Source of the DNA: an uncultured Eubacteriales bacterium
Lineage (GTDB): Bacteria > Bacillota > Clostridia > Peptostreptococcales > Anaerovoracaceae
Direction of reading: 5' to 3'
Length of the DNA stretch: 8,474 nt
Assembly: GCA_902797405.1 (NCBI GenBank)
Contig: CADBSP010000107.1
Coordinates: 1 to 8,474 of the forward strand
Of the stretch, positions 1 through 6,693 are shown in pieces (position 1 is the stretch's first letter; each line of letters starts with the position of its first letter). Made by a program: the position numbers and the translations under genes. Below the pieces are notes generated by a model. It saw nothing but the letters and a program-made list of their open reading frames with translations. It had not been told where the DNA came from and ran no database searches.

Positions 1-159
1 ATGTACAACATGGAAGGCTGGTTCGATCTATTCATTAGTCCTATGGGTGTGGTAAAAATGATGCTAATTGTTCTGGCCTCATACATAGTCGTTTCTTATC
101 TGGATATGCGTCACATCAAAAAGATTCCCCTTACCGAGGCTCTCAAGAATGTAGAGTAA
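1..159 (+). CDS. ABC transporter permease, FtsX-like, C-terminal end (partial)
   Basis: The frame is open from base 1 and stops with TAA at 157-159, giving 52 visible residues. They hold one hydrophobic segment (about residues 15-33, VVKMMLIVLASYIVVSYLD) followed by a basic stretch and the ending RHIKKIPLTEALKNVE. A last membrane helix followed by a charged tail ending in (K/R)xxPxEALKxxE is the usual C-terminus of FtsX/MacB-type permeases of ABC exporters in Firmicutes. Such permeases work with a cytoplasmic ATPase in peptide export, antimicrobial-peptide resistance or lipoprotein-related transport; which one cannot be told from this fragment. The ATG at base 1 is probably not the true start, because family members are several hundred residues long and the rest should lie upstream of the window. 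No terminator is visible after the stop, so read-through into the lipoprotein gene 113 bp downstream is possible. Confidence 0.72.
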   Translation: MYNMEGWFDLFISPMGVVKMMLIVLASYIVVSYLDMRHIKKIPLTEALKNVE

Positions 160-183
160 ATTTTGGATGATGAATAATAAAAG

Positions 184-227
184 TGTTGGACATTTGTTGG
201 ACACGATGAATTATAATTCAATATAAC
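184..227 (+). promoter_or_regulatory. Candidate activator-dependent promoter with direct repeats and a palindrome
   Basis: Two identical 9-bp copies of TGTTGGACA lie at 184-192 and 195-203, with starts exactly 11 bp apart. Eight bases after the second copy is a perfect TATAAT (212-217). This -10 sits inside a perfect 14-bp palindrome, TGAATTATAATTCA (207-220). A second -10-like TATAAC is at 222-227. No -35 hexamer sits at the normal 16-18 bp from TATAAT (the two TTGGAC are 20 and 9 bp away). A tandem 11-bp repeat taking the place of the -35 is the layout known for OmpR/PhoB-class response regulators; applying it here is inference. The transcript would have a leader of about 50 nt before the lipoprotein gene. 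Confidence 0.5.
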
Positions 228-272
228 GGACTAACAGATCTTAGGGGATGAATAATCCAGGAGGGTTTTATT

Positions 273-1460
273 ATGAAGAGAATAGTCGTTATAATGATTA
301 TTGCAGTCATGATGATTGCTACTGCCTGCGGTGGAAACAGTGGTGCGGCTGGCGACACTAAAACCGTAACCAGCAAGGAAGAAGTGAAAGAACTTGCCGA
401 GGCATTCTACGCTCCGCTTAAGGAAGCAGACAATTATAAGATGTCATCATACTTTAATGACGAGTTGATATCTATCCTTACTAAGGATCAGGATAAGATG
501 CATGTGGAGTATACGGATGAGGAATATGGATACGACTATTTCCTGTTTATGCAGGACGGTAAGAAATACGTGATAACCGATGACCGCAGTCTGTTTGAGG
601 ATGAAGCCACCTACGATCTCTCTGCAGATAATATTAACATGATGCTGGACATGGGAATTTTCGCATACCTGGACGCAGATATTGAGGGCATGTCCTATTC
701 AGCTACGATGACCGGAGACAGCGAGCTTGTAACAACGATTCAGGGCGAAAGTGAGGGAAGCAAATTTACGTTCACAACTACAGGTAAGAAAGAGAACAAC
801 GAAATAGTTGAGCTTATCTCTGAAATAAAGAGCGAAGAAGAAACCTATGTCACAAAGTATCAGTTTACCTATGGTGAGCATGTTGATTTGCCTGAATACA
901 CCGTACCAAAGAGTTACGATAACCTTCCTCACGTTGATAGCCCATATGAAACATTCGGAGAGATTATTGAAAAAATAGGAGAAGACGGATATCTGAATTA
1001 TTACTTCTTTGACAATCAACTAATAGTAATCGATGAAAAGGATGGAAGACATTATCAATTAAGTTCGAATGTGGATCAGGATATAGTCGATCAATATAAC
1101 GAGCTGGACTTCATGAGCGATGATTATGAAAAGCAGGTAAATGAGCTGATATCCGGGATAAAAATAGATGATTGTATCGACTTCACAGATGAACTCTTAT
1201 CGCAGGAGGATTTTGAAACTTATATAGGATCAACAATCAGCAAGATGACCGATGATGGTTTTGAAATAATGGGATATGGCTTCATGGAAGACGATAATAC
1301 TATCTTTGTATCAAAGGACTATATGAGCTATAGAGTAAACGTTGAGTTGCCTGAAGGCGTTGATCCTAATGATGAATTCGAATATGATGAGTTTGGCGAC
1401 TTCCTAATCACGGGAGTAGAGTTTGACAATGTTGAGTCCCCAGCATTGCCAATGAGCTGA
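273..1460 (+). CDS. Secreted lipoprotein of unknown function with an internal C-terminal duplication
   Basis: This 395-residue protein starts with a lipoprotein signal: Lys-Arg, then a hydrophobic core, then IATAC with Cys19 as the likely lipidated residue, so it should be anchored on the outer face of the membrane. The start is supported by AGGAGGG at 259-265, 7 nt before ATG. I do not recognise a named family. Residues about 31-210 form one region rich in alternating polar and hydrophobic residues (probably beta-strands) ending with TYGEHVDLPEYTVP, reminiscent of small LolA/LppX-like lipoproteins, but this is weak. Residues about 225-300 and 314-386 look like two copies of one unit: YETF...GEDGY...GIKIDD against FETY...TDDGF...GVEFDN. 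The protein is very acidic and has only one other Cys (Cys301). It lies between an ABC permease end and a surface-protein gene, with its own promoter region and a terminator-like hairpin, so it is probably monocistronic or expressed partly with the permease. Confidence 0.85.
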   Translation: MKRIVVIMIIAVMMIATACGGNSGAAGDTKTVTSKEEVKELAEAFYAPLKEADNYKMSSYFNDELISILTKDQDKMHVEYTDEEYGYDYFLFMQDGKKYVITDDRSLFEDEATYDLSADNINMMLDMGIFAYLDADIEGMSYSATMTGDSELVTTIQGESEGSKFTFTTTGKKENNEIVELISEIKSEEETYVTKYQFTYGEHVDLPEYTVPKSYDNLPHVDSPYETFGEIIEKIGEDGYLNYYFFDNQLIVIDEKDGRHYQLSSNVDQDIVDQYNELDFMSDDYEKQVNELISGIKIDDCIDFTDELLSQEDFETYIGSTISKMTDDGFEIMGYGFMEDDNTIFVSKDYMSYRVNVELPEGVDPNDEFEYDEFGDFLITGVEFDNVESPALPMS

Positions 1461-1517
1461 TAAAGCTAAGTTTTAAGATTAAGATAATTTACACAAATAA
1501 CCGCGCACCCTAAAGTG

Positions 1518-1556
1518 AACCCCTTTTGTTAGAGAAAGTCTGGCGAAAGGGGTTTT
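1518..1556 (+). terminator. Probable rho-independent terminator of the lipoprotein gene
   Basis: A perfect 9-bp stem, AACCCCTTT (1518-1526) with AAAGGGGTT (1546-1554), encloses a 19-nt loop and runs into TTTT (1553-1556). It is 58 bp after the lipoprotein stop. The loop is long and the T-run short, so termination may be partial. Confidence 0.5.
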
Positions 1557-1578
1557 GGTAAAAAATGAAAGAAAAAAC

Positions 1579-1607
1579 TTGCCTTTGTGTGACAGAAGTG
1601 TTATTAT
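1579..1607 (+). promoter_or_regulatory. Sigma-A type promoter of the 517-aa surface protein gene
   Basis: The -35 TTGCCT (1579-1584) and -10 TATTAT (1602-1607) are separated by an ideal 17 bp. The start of transcription would be near 1614, giving a leader of about 87 nt before ATG 1701. The leader is AT-rich and holds no riboswitch that I recognise. Confidence 0.6.
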
Positions 1608-1700
1608 CTTGATGTGGCTGACTAAATAACCAAGCATATAAAAACAATAAGTATATGATTCATTTAGCTTTAATGTAGAGAGTGAGGAAGGGACAGCATT

Positions 1701-3254
1701 ATGAAACGTGTTGTAGGTAAAAATAAGTTAATAAGCATAGTTTTAATCACATTATTGATAATTGGCATGATTGCTACATCAGGGATGGCGGTCTTTGCTA
1801 CAGATGAAGAAGGAGAGAGTCCGAAAATCACCCTTGATTTAAACGGAGCAAACGCAGAAGATGATTGGGTTGGAGAAGATGAACTGGACGAATCTGCCAT
1901 AGAAGAGCTAAAATCTTTTCAAATGCCCGGTAAAAATGCCTACGATCACGATTCCTATATTTGGCCACCAGAGAATTGTGAGTTTGCCGGTTTAGAAATT
2001 ACCACCAATAAGGATGGCAAGACTATAACTGCTCTTCCCGGAGATGTTGTAACCGGTCTGGATTTCTCAGAAGGTGGCCACATTAAATACCTGTGGAAGG
2101 AAGCGTATTATGATGTGACTATCCATGTTTCTACGGTCGATGGAGTAGACCAGCTCCCTCCAATCGTTATTGAAAAGGTTCCTGCAGCAACTGAATTCGA
2201 GGAAGCCCTTAAGCTTCTTGACCCTAGCTACACTCTTGAAACATCCATCTTTACCCTTCCCGGATATTCAGATGAATACAAGTTTCGTGAGTACAAGCCA
2301 ATTACGGCATTTGATGAATACACTGACGAAGAAGAAAAGGTAGAAGCTTTTATTGAGAATGAAGTCGAGGACTATGATCCCATATTTGACAATATTGACG
2401 TTTACTATTGTCTCGCCAAGCCCATAGACCAGGTTAAAGTAACTGTAGAACCGCCACTTTGCGGAGAAGAGACAGATACCCCGTCTAAAGCATATGAGAT
2501 TGGTGGCGAGGAACGGATGTTTTACTACTGGGAGGATCAGACGAATACACCTAAGGTCTCAATATCCGATAATAGATTAAGCATATCTGATGCTACTTGG
2601 ATAGAATCATCGGATAATAATCGTACACCCTACAAAGGAACTCTTGAAGGAGACAAAACATACTACTTGGATTTTGAAATATATCCGGACCTTGGTTATT
2701 GCTTGGATATCACAGAAGGAGCTATAGAAATAACCGGAGCCGAACTGGAAAAGTTTGAAATTGATGATTTTTCCGACGACGAGGCAAGCTCGATATATGT
2801 AATTGCAAAAACAAAGGTAGAGCATGTTTGGGGCGATTGGGAAGTAACAAAGGAAGCAACCGAGGAAGAGGAAGGTATAGAGACTCGCTATTGCAAGAAG
2901 GATTCCTCTCACCAGGAAAACCGTAATATACCAAAACTCCCAAAGAAGGAGCCGGCGGAGACTGAACCAACAGAACCTAAACCAACGGGAACCGAGGGTA
3001 GCAATCAGTCAAACGCTTCAACAAATAAGCCGGCTTCTCAGTCCGAAGCTTCGGGGACAAATACAAACAAAGAATCTTCTAAAGCTAATACTTCAACCAC
3101 AAACAAGAATTCAGCATCAACCAAGGCAACGACATCTTCAGTGCCAAAGACCGGTGATGAGAATAACCCGATTTTATTTATAGTAATATTTTCATTAGCT
3201 ACAGTATTATCGGTAATATATCTGGCAAAAACCAGAGAAAGCAATGAAGAATAA
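1701..3254 (+). CDS. Sortase-anchored surface protein, repeat modules, unknown function
   Basis: This 517-residue precursor has a Sec signal peptide (residues 1-33, cleavage probably after VFA33). It ends with the sorting signal VPKTGD (481-486), a membrane helix (about 490-508) and the charged tail KTRESNEE, so sortase should join it to the cell wall. Residues about 42-135 (ITLDLNG ... PP.NCEFAGLEI ... IKYLWK) resemble a diverged InlB-B/Listeria-Bacteroides repeat. Residues about 244-372 (VKVTVEPPLCG ... KGTLEGDKTYYLDFEI) look like a second beta module. Residues 374-413 are the H-x-W..W / C..DSSH module (W377, W380, C398, H404). Residues 415-480 form a Pro/Ser/Thr/Asn-rich wall-spanning spacer. 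No catalytic motif is visible; adhesion or binding is a guess. The start is supported by GAGGAAGGG at 1684-1692. The gene converges on the lipase gene with 4 bp between stops and shares the H-x-W module with it. Confidence 0.87.
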   Translation: MKRVVGKNKLISIVLITLLIIGMIATSGMAVFATDEEGESPKITLDLNGANAEDDWVGEDELDESAIEELKSFQMPGKNAYDHDSYIWPPENCEFAGLEITTNKDGKTITALPGDVVTGLDFSEGGHIKYLWKEAYYDVTIHVSTVDGVDQLPPIVIEKVPAATEFEEALKLLDPSYTLETSIFTLPGYSDEYKFREYKPITAFDEYTDEEEKVEAFIENEVEDYDPIFDNIDVYYCLAKPIDQVKVTVEPPLCGEETDTPSKAYEIGGEERMFYYWEDQTNTPKVSISDNRLSISDATWIESSDNNRTPYKGTLEGDKTYYLDFEIYPDLGYCLDITEGAIEITGAELEKFEIDDFSDDEASSIYVIAKTKVEHVWGDWEVTKEATEEEEGIETRYCKKDSSHQENRNIPKLPKKEPAETEPTEPKPTGTEGSNQSNASTNKPASQSEASGTNTNKESSKANTSTTNKNSASTKATTSSVPKTGDENNPILFIVIFSLATVLSVIYLAKTRESNEE

Positions 3255-3258
3255 AATA

Positions 3259-6200
3259 TTAATCTATTCTTTTCTTTAAACCGACTGCGCTTAGCAGTGA
3301 TAATCCAAATAGCAACGTCCAAATCAGGATGTCATTAGAGTCTCCGGTTCTCGGGGACTTTTCTGTTTTTGAAACCGACTTATTGGTATCGGTCTTCGTA
3401 TCTGTATTCGTATTTGTATTTGTATTTGTATTTGTATTTGTATTTGTATTTGTATTGGCATTTGCATTTGCATTTGCATTTGCCGGCTTATTATTTGTTT
3501 TGTTTCCTTCGGAACTCGTATCGGTTGTCGAACCCTCAGGCTTGGTGCCCGGCTTGTCGCTGGGTTCAGTGCCCGGTTTGTCGCTGGGTTCAGTGCCCGG
3601 TTTGTCACTTGGCTCAGTGCCCGGCTTGTCGCTTGGCTCAGTGCCCGGATTGTCACTTGGCTCAGTACCTGGCTTGTCACTTGGCTCAGTACCTGGCTTG
3701 TCACTTGGCTCAGTACCTGGCTTGTCACTTGGCTCAGTGCCCGGCTTGTCGCTTGGCTCAGTACCCGGCTTGTCACTCGGTTCAGTGCCTGGCTTGTCGC
3801 TTGGTTCGGTACCTGGCTTGTCGCTAGGCTCTGTACCCGGCTTGTCGCTGGGCTCTGTACCCGGTTTGTCGCTGGGCTCTGTACCCGGCTTGTCGCTTGG
3901 CTCAGTGCCCGGCTTGTCTTCCGTGAGCTTCTCCAACCGCTCTTCTTCTATATGAGAAGAATCGTTCTTGCAGACTCTTCTTAGCAGTCCTTCTTCTTTA
4001 GTGGTAGGCTCTTTTACAACCTTCCACTCATCCCAATCATGTCCCTTCGGAATGATAATATCATCCTCGGACAATTCATTTGTAAGGTATTTATCGTCGT
4101 AAATCTTTTCGCCGGAGGAATCGTTATATACCCAGTGCTCCAACAGACCGTCTTCCTCGCAAGTCTTCTCTATACCTTCAACCTGCTTAATGTAGTGACT
4201 GCAGTTATTGCTGCAATCTGAATTGGCAATTGCCTTCATCCATGCAATATAAACCTCGTTGTAATGTGCTACAGGAATAATTGAAACGTTCTTAATAAGT
4301 GTAAGAGCATTTTCCAGTGCTTCTTCACCGCTATAGGGTTTTCCCTCGTTATGAAGAATCATATAACTTAATAGCACTCTGGCGTCATCTATATTCTGTA
4401 AAAGCGTTTCATAGTGATTGCGAACATCATTATAATACTCGCTTCCGAATTTGGAAGCTGTATCTTCTACCGGTCCTTCCAGGACTGCAGATATCAGTTT
4501 TTGAAGTTCGCCGTTGGCTGCATCTTCCAAATCGGAATAAACCCTAACGGGGTCGCCAGCTTCATCCGTTTCGCCCATGAACATATTCAAAACTGCGTCC
4601 ACCAGACTTTGAATATTATCAGTCGGGATGAAATTAGAATTGGCAGGAAGAATAAATCCTAATAACACGAACAAAAGATTTCTGCATCCCTCAGCATCTA
4701 TTTCGCTCATACCCGCCATGGTATTCGGTTCAGGACCGTTATAGCACGCTTTTATAAAGGCCTTAATTGATTCGTTGAGGGGTATTGATTCTGGATCTGA
4801 CATAAACGTAAAGTCTTCGTGGAACTGAGAGAATACACTAAATACTAATGATAAAAAACCGGGGTTATCGCCTAAGTTATTTAGAACAGCGTTGGATACG
4901 GCATTGGAAACAGTATCAGCCACAGGTTCGTCTTCGTTCTCATAAATAAACTTTGAGAAATAAATCAGAAAATCATCAACAGTAGTATCGTCAGGGGAAA
5001 TTGGTTCTCCTGTTAGATATGAAAGTAAATCGCACAGAGCTATCGTCACAGCTTCAGATTCACCTAAATCTCCTTGCTCTTCCTGGATGCGCTCCTTTGC
5101 GTATGCCAGGTATGTGAAGATAAGAGCTTTGATGGCTCCGTCCGGAAGCTGTATTTCATCAAGTTTCAAGCCGTGGGCATACATGAGGAGCATGCCGTAT
5201 AAACCTGCAATTGATTTTAAAACTGTTTGATAATTATCCGATACATACGCTGCGTTAGAAGGTGCATTATGAATCAATCCGGCTACTCTTTCGTTTAGAA
5301 AACCTACCATGTCGTTAGACGAATGGGAGGCCTCGCTTTCCTGTATTTCCAATTTTCTTAGATTAAATGTATACCAACGGAAGAATTCAGGATTGCCTTC
5401 TGTGCAAAATTTATCAAATGCATACGGGCTTACATCCTGTAGTTCTCTCAGCATATCGTCAATAGTGACGCATCCTCCTCCATCGATGGATTCTTCGCTT
5501 CCATAATAGGTGAAGCCCCAACTTCCCGGAGGTAGCATTGTGATTACGTCATATGGGGCAAGAACATTTCTTATTCCGCTATATACATCGGAATTTGTAT
5601 CCAAGGTTCCTCCGCTTGTATACGAGTACTCTGCGCCCGGTGTATCGTTTTCGTAAGGAGTGCCTCTGGAACCGGAAACAGATAGCTCTATGTTTTTCGA
5701 AGCACCGTTCTTAACTGTCTTGGGAGTAGCAAAGGTATAGCAATAAATGTCTTCAGGAGTGATGCTTACTTTTCCGTCAAAGTAATCGATGCCGCCACCT
5801 GCAAAGAATCCGCCAAGCATGTTTGCGATTGCTGCACCTCGGCTGTGACCGGCAATCCATACCTTGATATCGCCTTCAATATTATTCTCGTTTATGTATT
5901 GCTTTATGAAGCGAAGGGTTTCATCTCTGGCTTCTTTGAATCCGTAATGGAGATCTCCATCTTCAACAGTGAAGTTTCCAACCCATTCCTGCTTGTATCC
6001 TGCGCTTCGTGGTGCAATAGCAAGCAGAGTAAATGTTTTGCCGTTAACCTGAATGCTTCTATTTCCAACAGCGACGGAAGCGGAATTCTCCAACTGGCGA
6101 AGCTTGTAATAATCGTTAGTGGCAACATCTTCGAAGCCCATGGCGTTAAGCATATATATCACGTTGCCGGCGTTATCTTCTGTGTTAATCTCGTATTGGT

Positions 6201-6498
6201 CTTCGGTGCTGCCGAAACGACTTGCGGAGGCTATTGCAAGTTGAGAAGAAAGTACTGCCAGATGACAACATCCATCAAAGGATGACCGCATGAAACAGTC
6301 CTCTCGGAAGACGAAAGGATTAACTATCTGTTTATTAAAGTTTTCGTTTGAGGTGTACTGATAGTTTCCTTCTGTAACAAAGGAGGAATCTGTTTCGCTC
6401 GTAGAATTGTCAGAGGCATAAACAAAAGTAAATAGATTTGTCGTTGAGATAAGTACTGCTAAGAGTATAGCGATTGTTTTTTTCATTATTCTATTCAT
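3259..6498 (-). CDS. Cell-wall-anchored class 3-type lipase with long repeat stalk
   Basis: This 1079-residue secreted alpha/beta-hydrolase has a signal peptide (1-28, cleavage probably after VYA28). The lipase core contains the nucleophile elbow GHSRG with Ser219 and the class 3 motif PYDVITMLPP with the likely acid Asp317. No His lies at the usual short distance in a matching context; the best candidate is His745 in AHYNEVYIAWM, which implies an insertion of about 400 mostly helical residues. Residues 762-818 are a Cys-containing module (C762, C766, TCEEDG at 779-784). Residues 820-857 are the H-x-W..W / C..DSSH module shared with the convergent gene. The stalk follows: 16 copies of DKPGTEPS-type repeat (861-988), a linker, and a (NA)4(NT)9 tract (1007-1032). 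The sorting signal is SPRTGD (1048-1053), then a helix and the tail KKRID. It should act on esters or lipids outside the cell; the substrate is unknown. The start is supported by AGAAGGAG (6507-6514 on the minus strand), 8 nt from ATG; an in-frame Met5 lacks this spacing. Confidence 0.88.
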   Translation of the reverse strand: MNRIMKKTIAILLAVLISTTNLFTFVYASDNSTSETDSSFVTEGNYQYTSNENFNKQIVNPFVFREDCFMRSSFDGCCHLAVLSSQLAIASASRFGSTEDQYEINTEDNAGNVIYMLNAMGFEDVATNDYYKLRQLENSASVAVGNRSIQVNGKTFTLLAIAPRSAGYKQEWVGNFTVEDGDLHYGFKEARDETLRFIKQYINENNIEGDIKVWIAGHSRGAAIANMLGGFFAGGGIDYFDGKVSITPEDIYCYTFATPKTVKNGASKNIELSVSGSRGTPYENDTPGAEYSYTSGGTLDTNSDVYSGIRNVLAPYDVITMLPPGSWGFTYYGSEESIDGGGCVTIDDMLRELQDVSPYAFDKFCTEGNPEFFRWYTFNLRKLEIQESEASHSSNDMVGFLNERVAGLIHNAPSNAAYVSDNYQTVLKSIAGLYGMLLMYAHGLKLDEIQLPDGAIKALIFTYLAYAKERIQEEQGDLGESEAVTIALCDLLSYLTGEPISPDDTTVDDFLIYFSKFIYENEDEPVADTVSNAVSNAVLNNLGDNPGFLSLVFSVFSQFHEDFTFMSDPESIPLNESIKAFIKACYNGPEPNTMAGMSEIDAEGCRNLLFVLLGFILPANSNFIPTDNIQSLVDAVLNMFMGETDEAGDPVRVYSDLEDAANGELQKLISAVLEGPVEDTASKFGSEYYNDVRNHYETLLQNIDDARVLLSYMILHNEGKPYSGEEALENALTLIKNVSIIPVAHYNEVYIAWMKAIANSDCSNNCSHYIKQVEGIEKTCEEDGLLEHWVYNDSSGEKIYDDKYLTNELSEDDIIIPKGHDWDEWKVVKEPTTKEEGLLRRVCKNDSSHIEEERLEKLTEDKPGTEPSDKPGTEPSDKPGTEPSDKPGTEPSDKPGTEPSDKPGTEPSDKPGTEPSDKPGTEPSDKPGTEPSDKPGTEPSDKPGTEPSDNPGTEPSDKPGTEPSDKPGTEPSDKPGTEPSDKPGTKPEGSTTDTSSEGNKTNNKPANANANANANTNTNTNTNTNTNTNTNTDTKTDTNKSVSKTEKSPRTGDSNDILIWTLLFGLSLLSAVGLKKRID
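3337..3370 (+). terminator. Candidate terminator of the 517-aa gene, inside the opposing lipase gene
   Basis: Bases 3337-3346 (AGAGTCTCCG) can pair with 3352-3361 (CGGGGACTTT), counting two G-T wobble pairs, around a 5-nt loop. The stem is followed by TCTGTTTTT up to 3370. On the plus strand this is a plausible intrinsic terminator 83 bp after the surface-protein stop. The same bases on the minus strand encode the lipase sorting motif SPRTGD and its flanks. Confidence 0.5.
3403..3480 (-). repeat. Hexanucleotide tract coding (Asn-Ala)4(Asn-Thr)9
   Basis: There are thirteen consecutive 6-bp units. Reading the minus strand, AATGCA/AATGCC occurs four times, then AATACA (one AATACG) nine times. 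They encode a low-complexity Asn-Ala/Asn-Thr run in the wall-proximal stalk of the lipase. Because the unit is a multiple of three, copy changes would alter length but not frame. Confidence 0.95.
3535..3918 (-). repeat. 16 tandem 24-bp repeats coding DKPGTEPS stalk
   Basis: Sixteen uninterrupted 24-bp units encode D(K/N)PGTEPS; the last reads DKPGTKPE. Three adjacent units (3665-3736) are identical at the DNA level, while others differ mainly at synonymous positions. One unit (at 3641-3664) has a Lys to Asn change. Pro/Thr/acidic repeats next to an LPXTG-like signal are typical of wall-spanning stalks that hold a catalytic domain away from the membrane. Confidence 0.97.
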
Positions 6499-6663
6499 TT
6501 TTGCTACTCCTTCTATTAAAATCAGTTAAAAATGCTTCTCCTTATACTCTGTTAAAACCCGTAAAACCGTATTTTTCGTTTGGACTTATATGAAATGCCG
6601 GTTCGTAAATAGATATCCTATATCATGAAAAACAAAATCTTTCAAATAAAAGTTGCTTTTGAT
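6499..6663 (-). other. 5' leader of the lipase mRNA
   Basis: If transcription starts near 6657 from the promoter at 6664-6672, the lipase mRNA has a leader of about 160 nt. It contains the ribosome site, a near-repeat TACGGTTTTACGGGTTTT (6548-6565, minus strand) and a small inverted repeat AAAAG..CTTTT (6648-6660) close to the start point. I see no known riboswitch, leader peptide of useful length or terminator in it. Confidence 0.4.
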
Positions 6664-6693
6664 ATTATACCATAATATTAAGCAAGATGTATT
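6664..6693 (-). promoter_or_regulatory. Extended -10 promoter of the lipase gene
   Basis: On the minus strand, TGGTATAAT (6672 down to 6664) is a perfect extended -10 (TGnTATAAT). The -35 position is poor: AATACA at 6693-6688, with 18 bp spacing, matches TTGACA only in its last three bases and falls within the first 23-bp repeat. A promoter with a good extended -10 but weak -35 touching a repeat fits control by a repeat-binding factor (inference). Confidence 0.55.

Noticed and set aside
1565..1612. Possible 15-codon peptide beginning ATGAAAGAAAAA
   Set aside because: It overlaps the -35 and -10 of the promoter for the 517-aa gene and has no ribosome site.
1635..1657. Inverted repeat CATATA..TATATG in the leader of the 517-aa gene
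   Set aside because: Six A/T-rich pairs with an 11-nt loop are expected by chance in such AT-rich DNA.
3221..3236. Weak hairpin TCTGG..CCAGA as a terminator for the lipase transcript
   Set aside because: The 5-bp stem on the minus strand is followed by TATATTA rather than a T-run; too weak to call.
3284..3298. Hairpin ACTGC..GCAGT near the convergent stops
   Set aside because: Only a 5-bp stem with no T-run on either strand; it lies in coding sequence for the lipase tail.
3329..3955. Long plus-strand open frames across the lipase repeats (for example a Val-Phe/Leu-Ser-rich 208-residue frame)
   Set aside because: They are the antisense of 24-bp and 6-bp in-frame repeats, which stay open in several frames. 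The sense frame has a complete domain structure; these have none.
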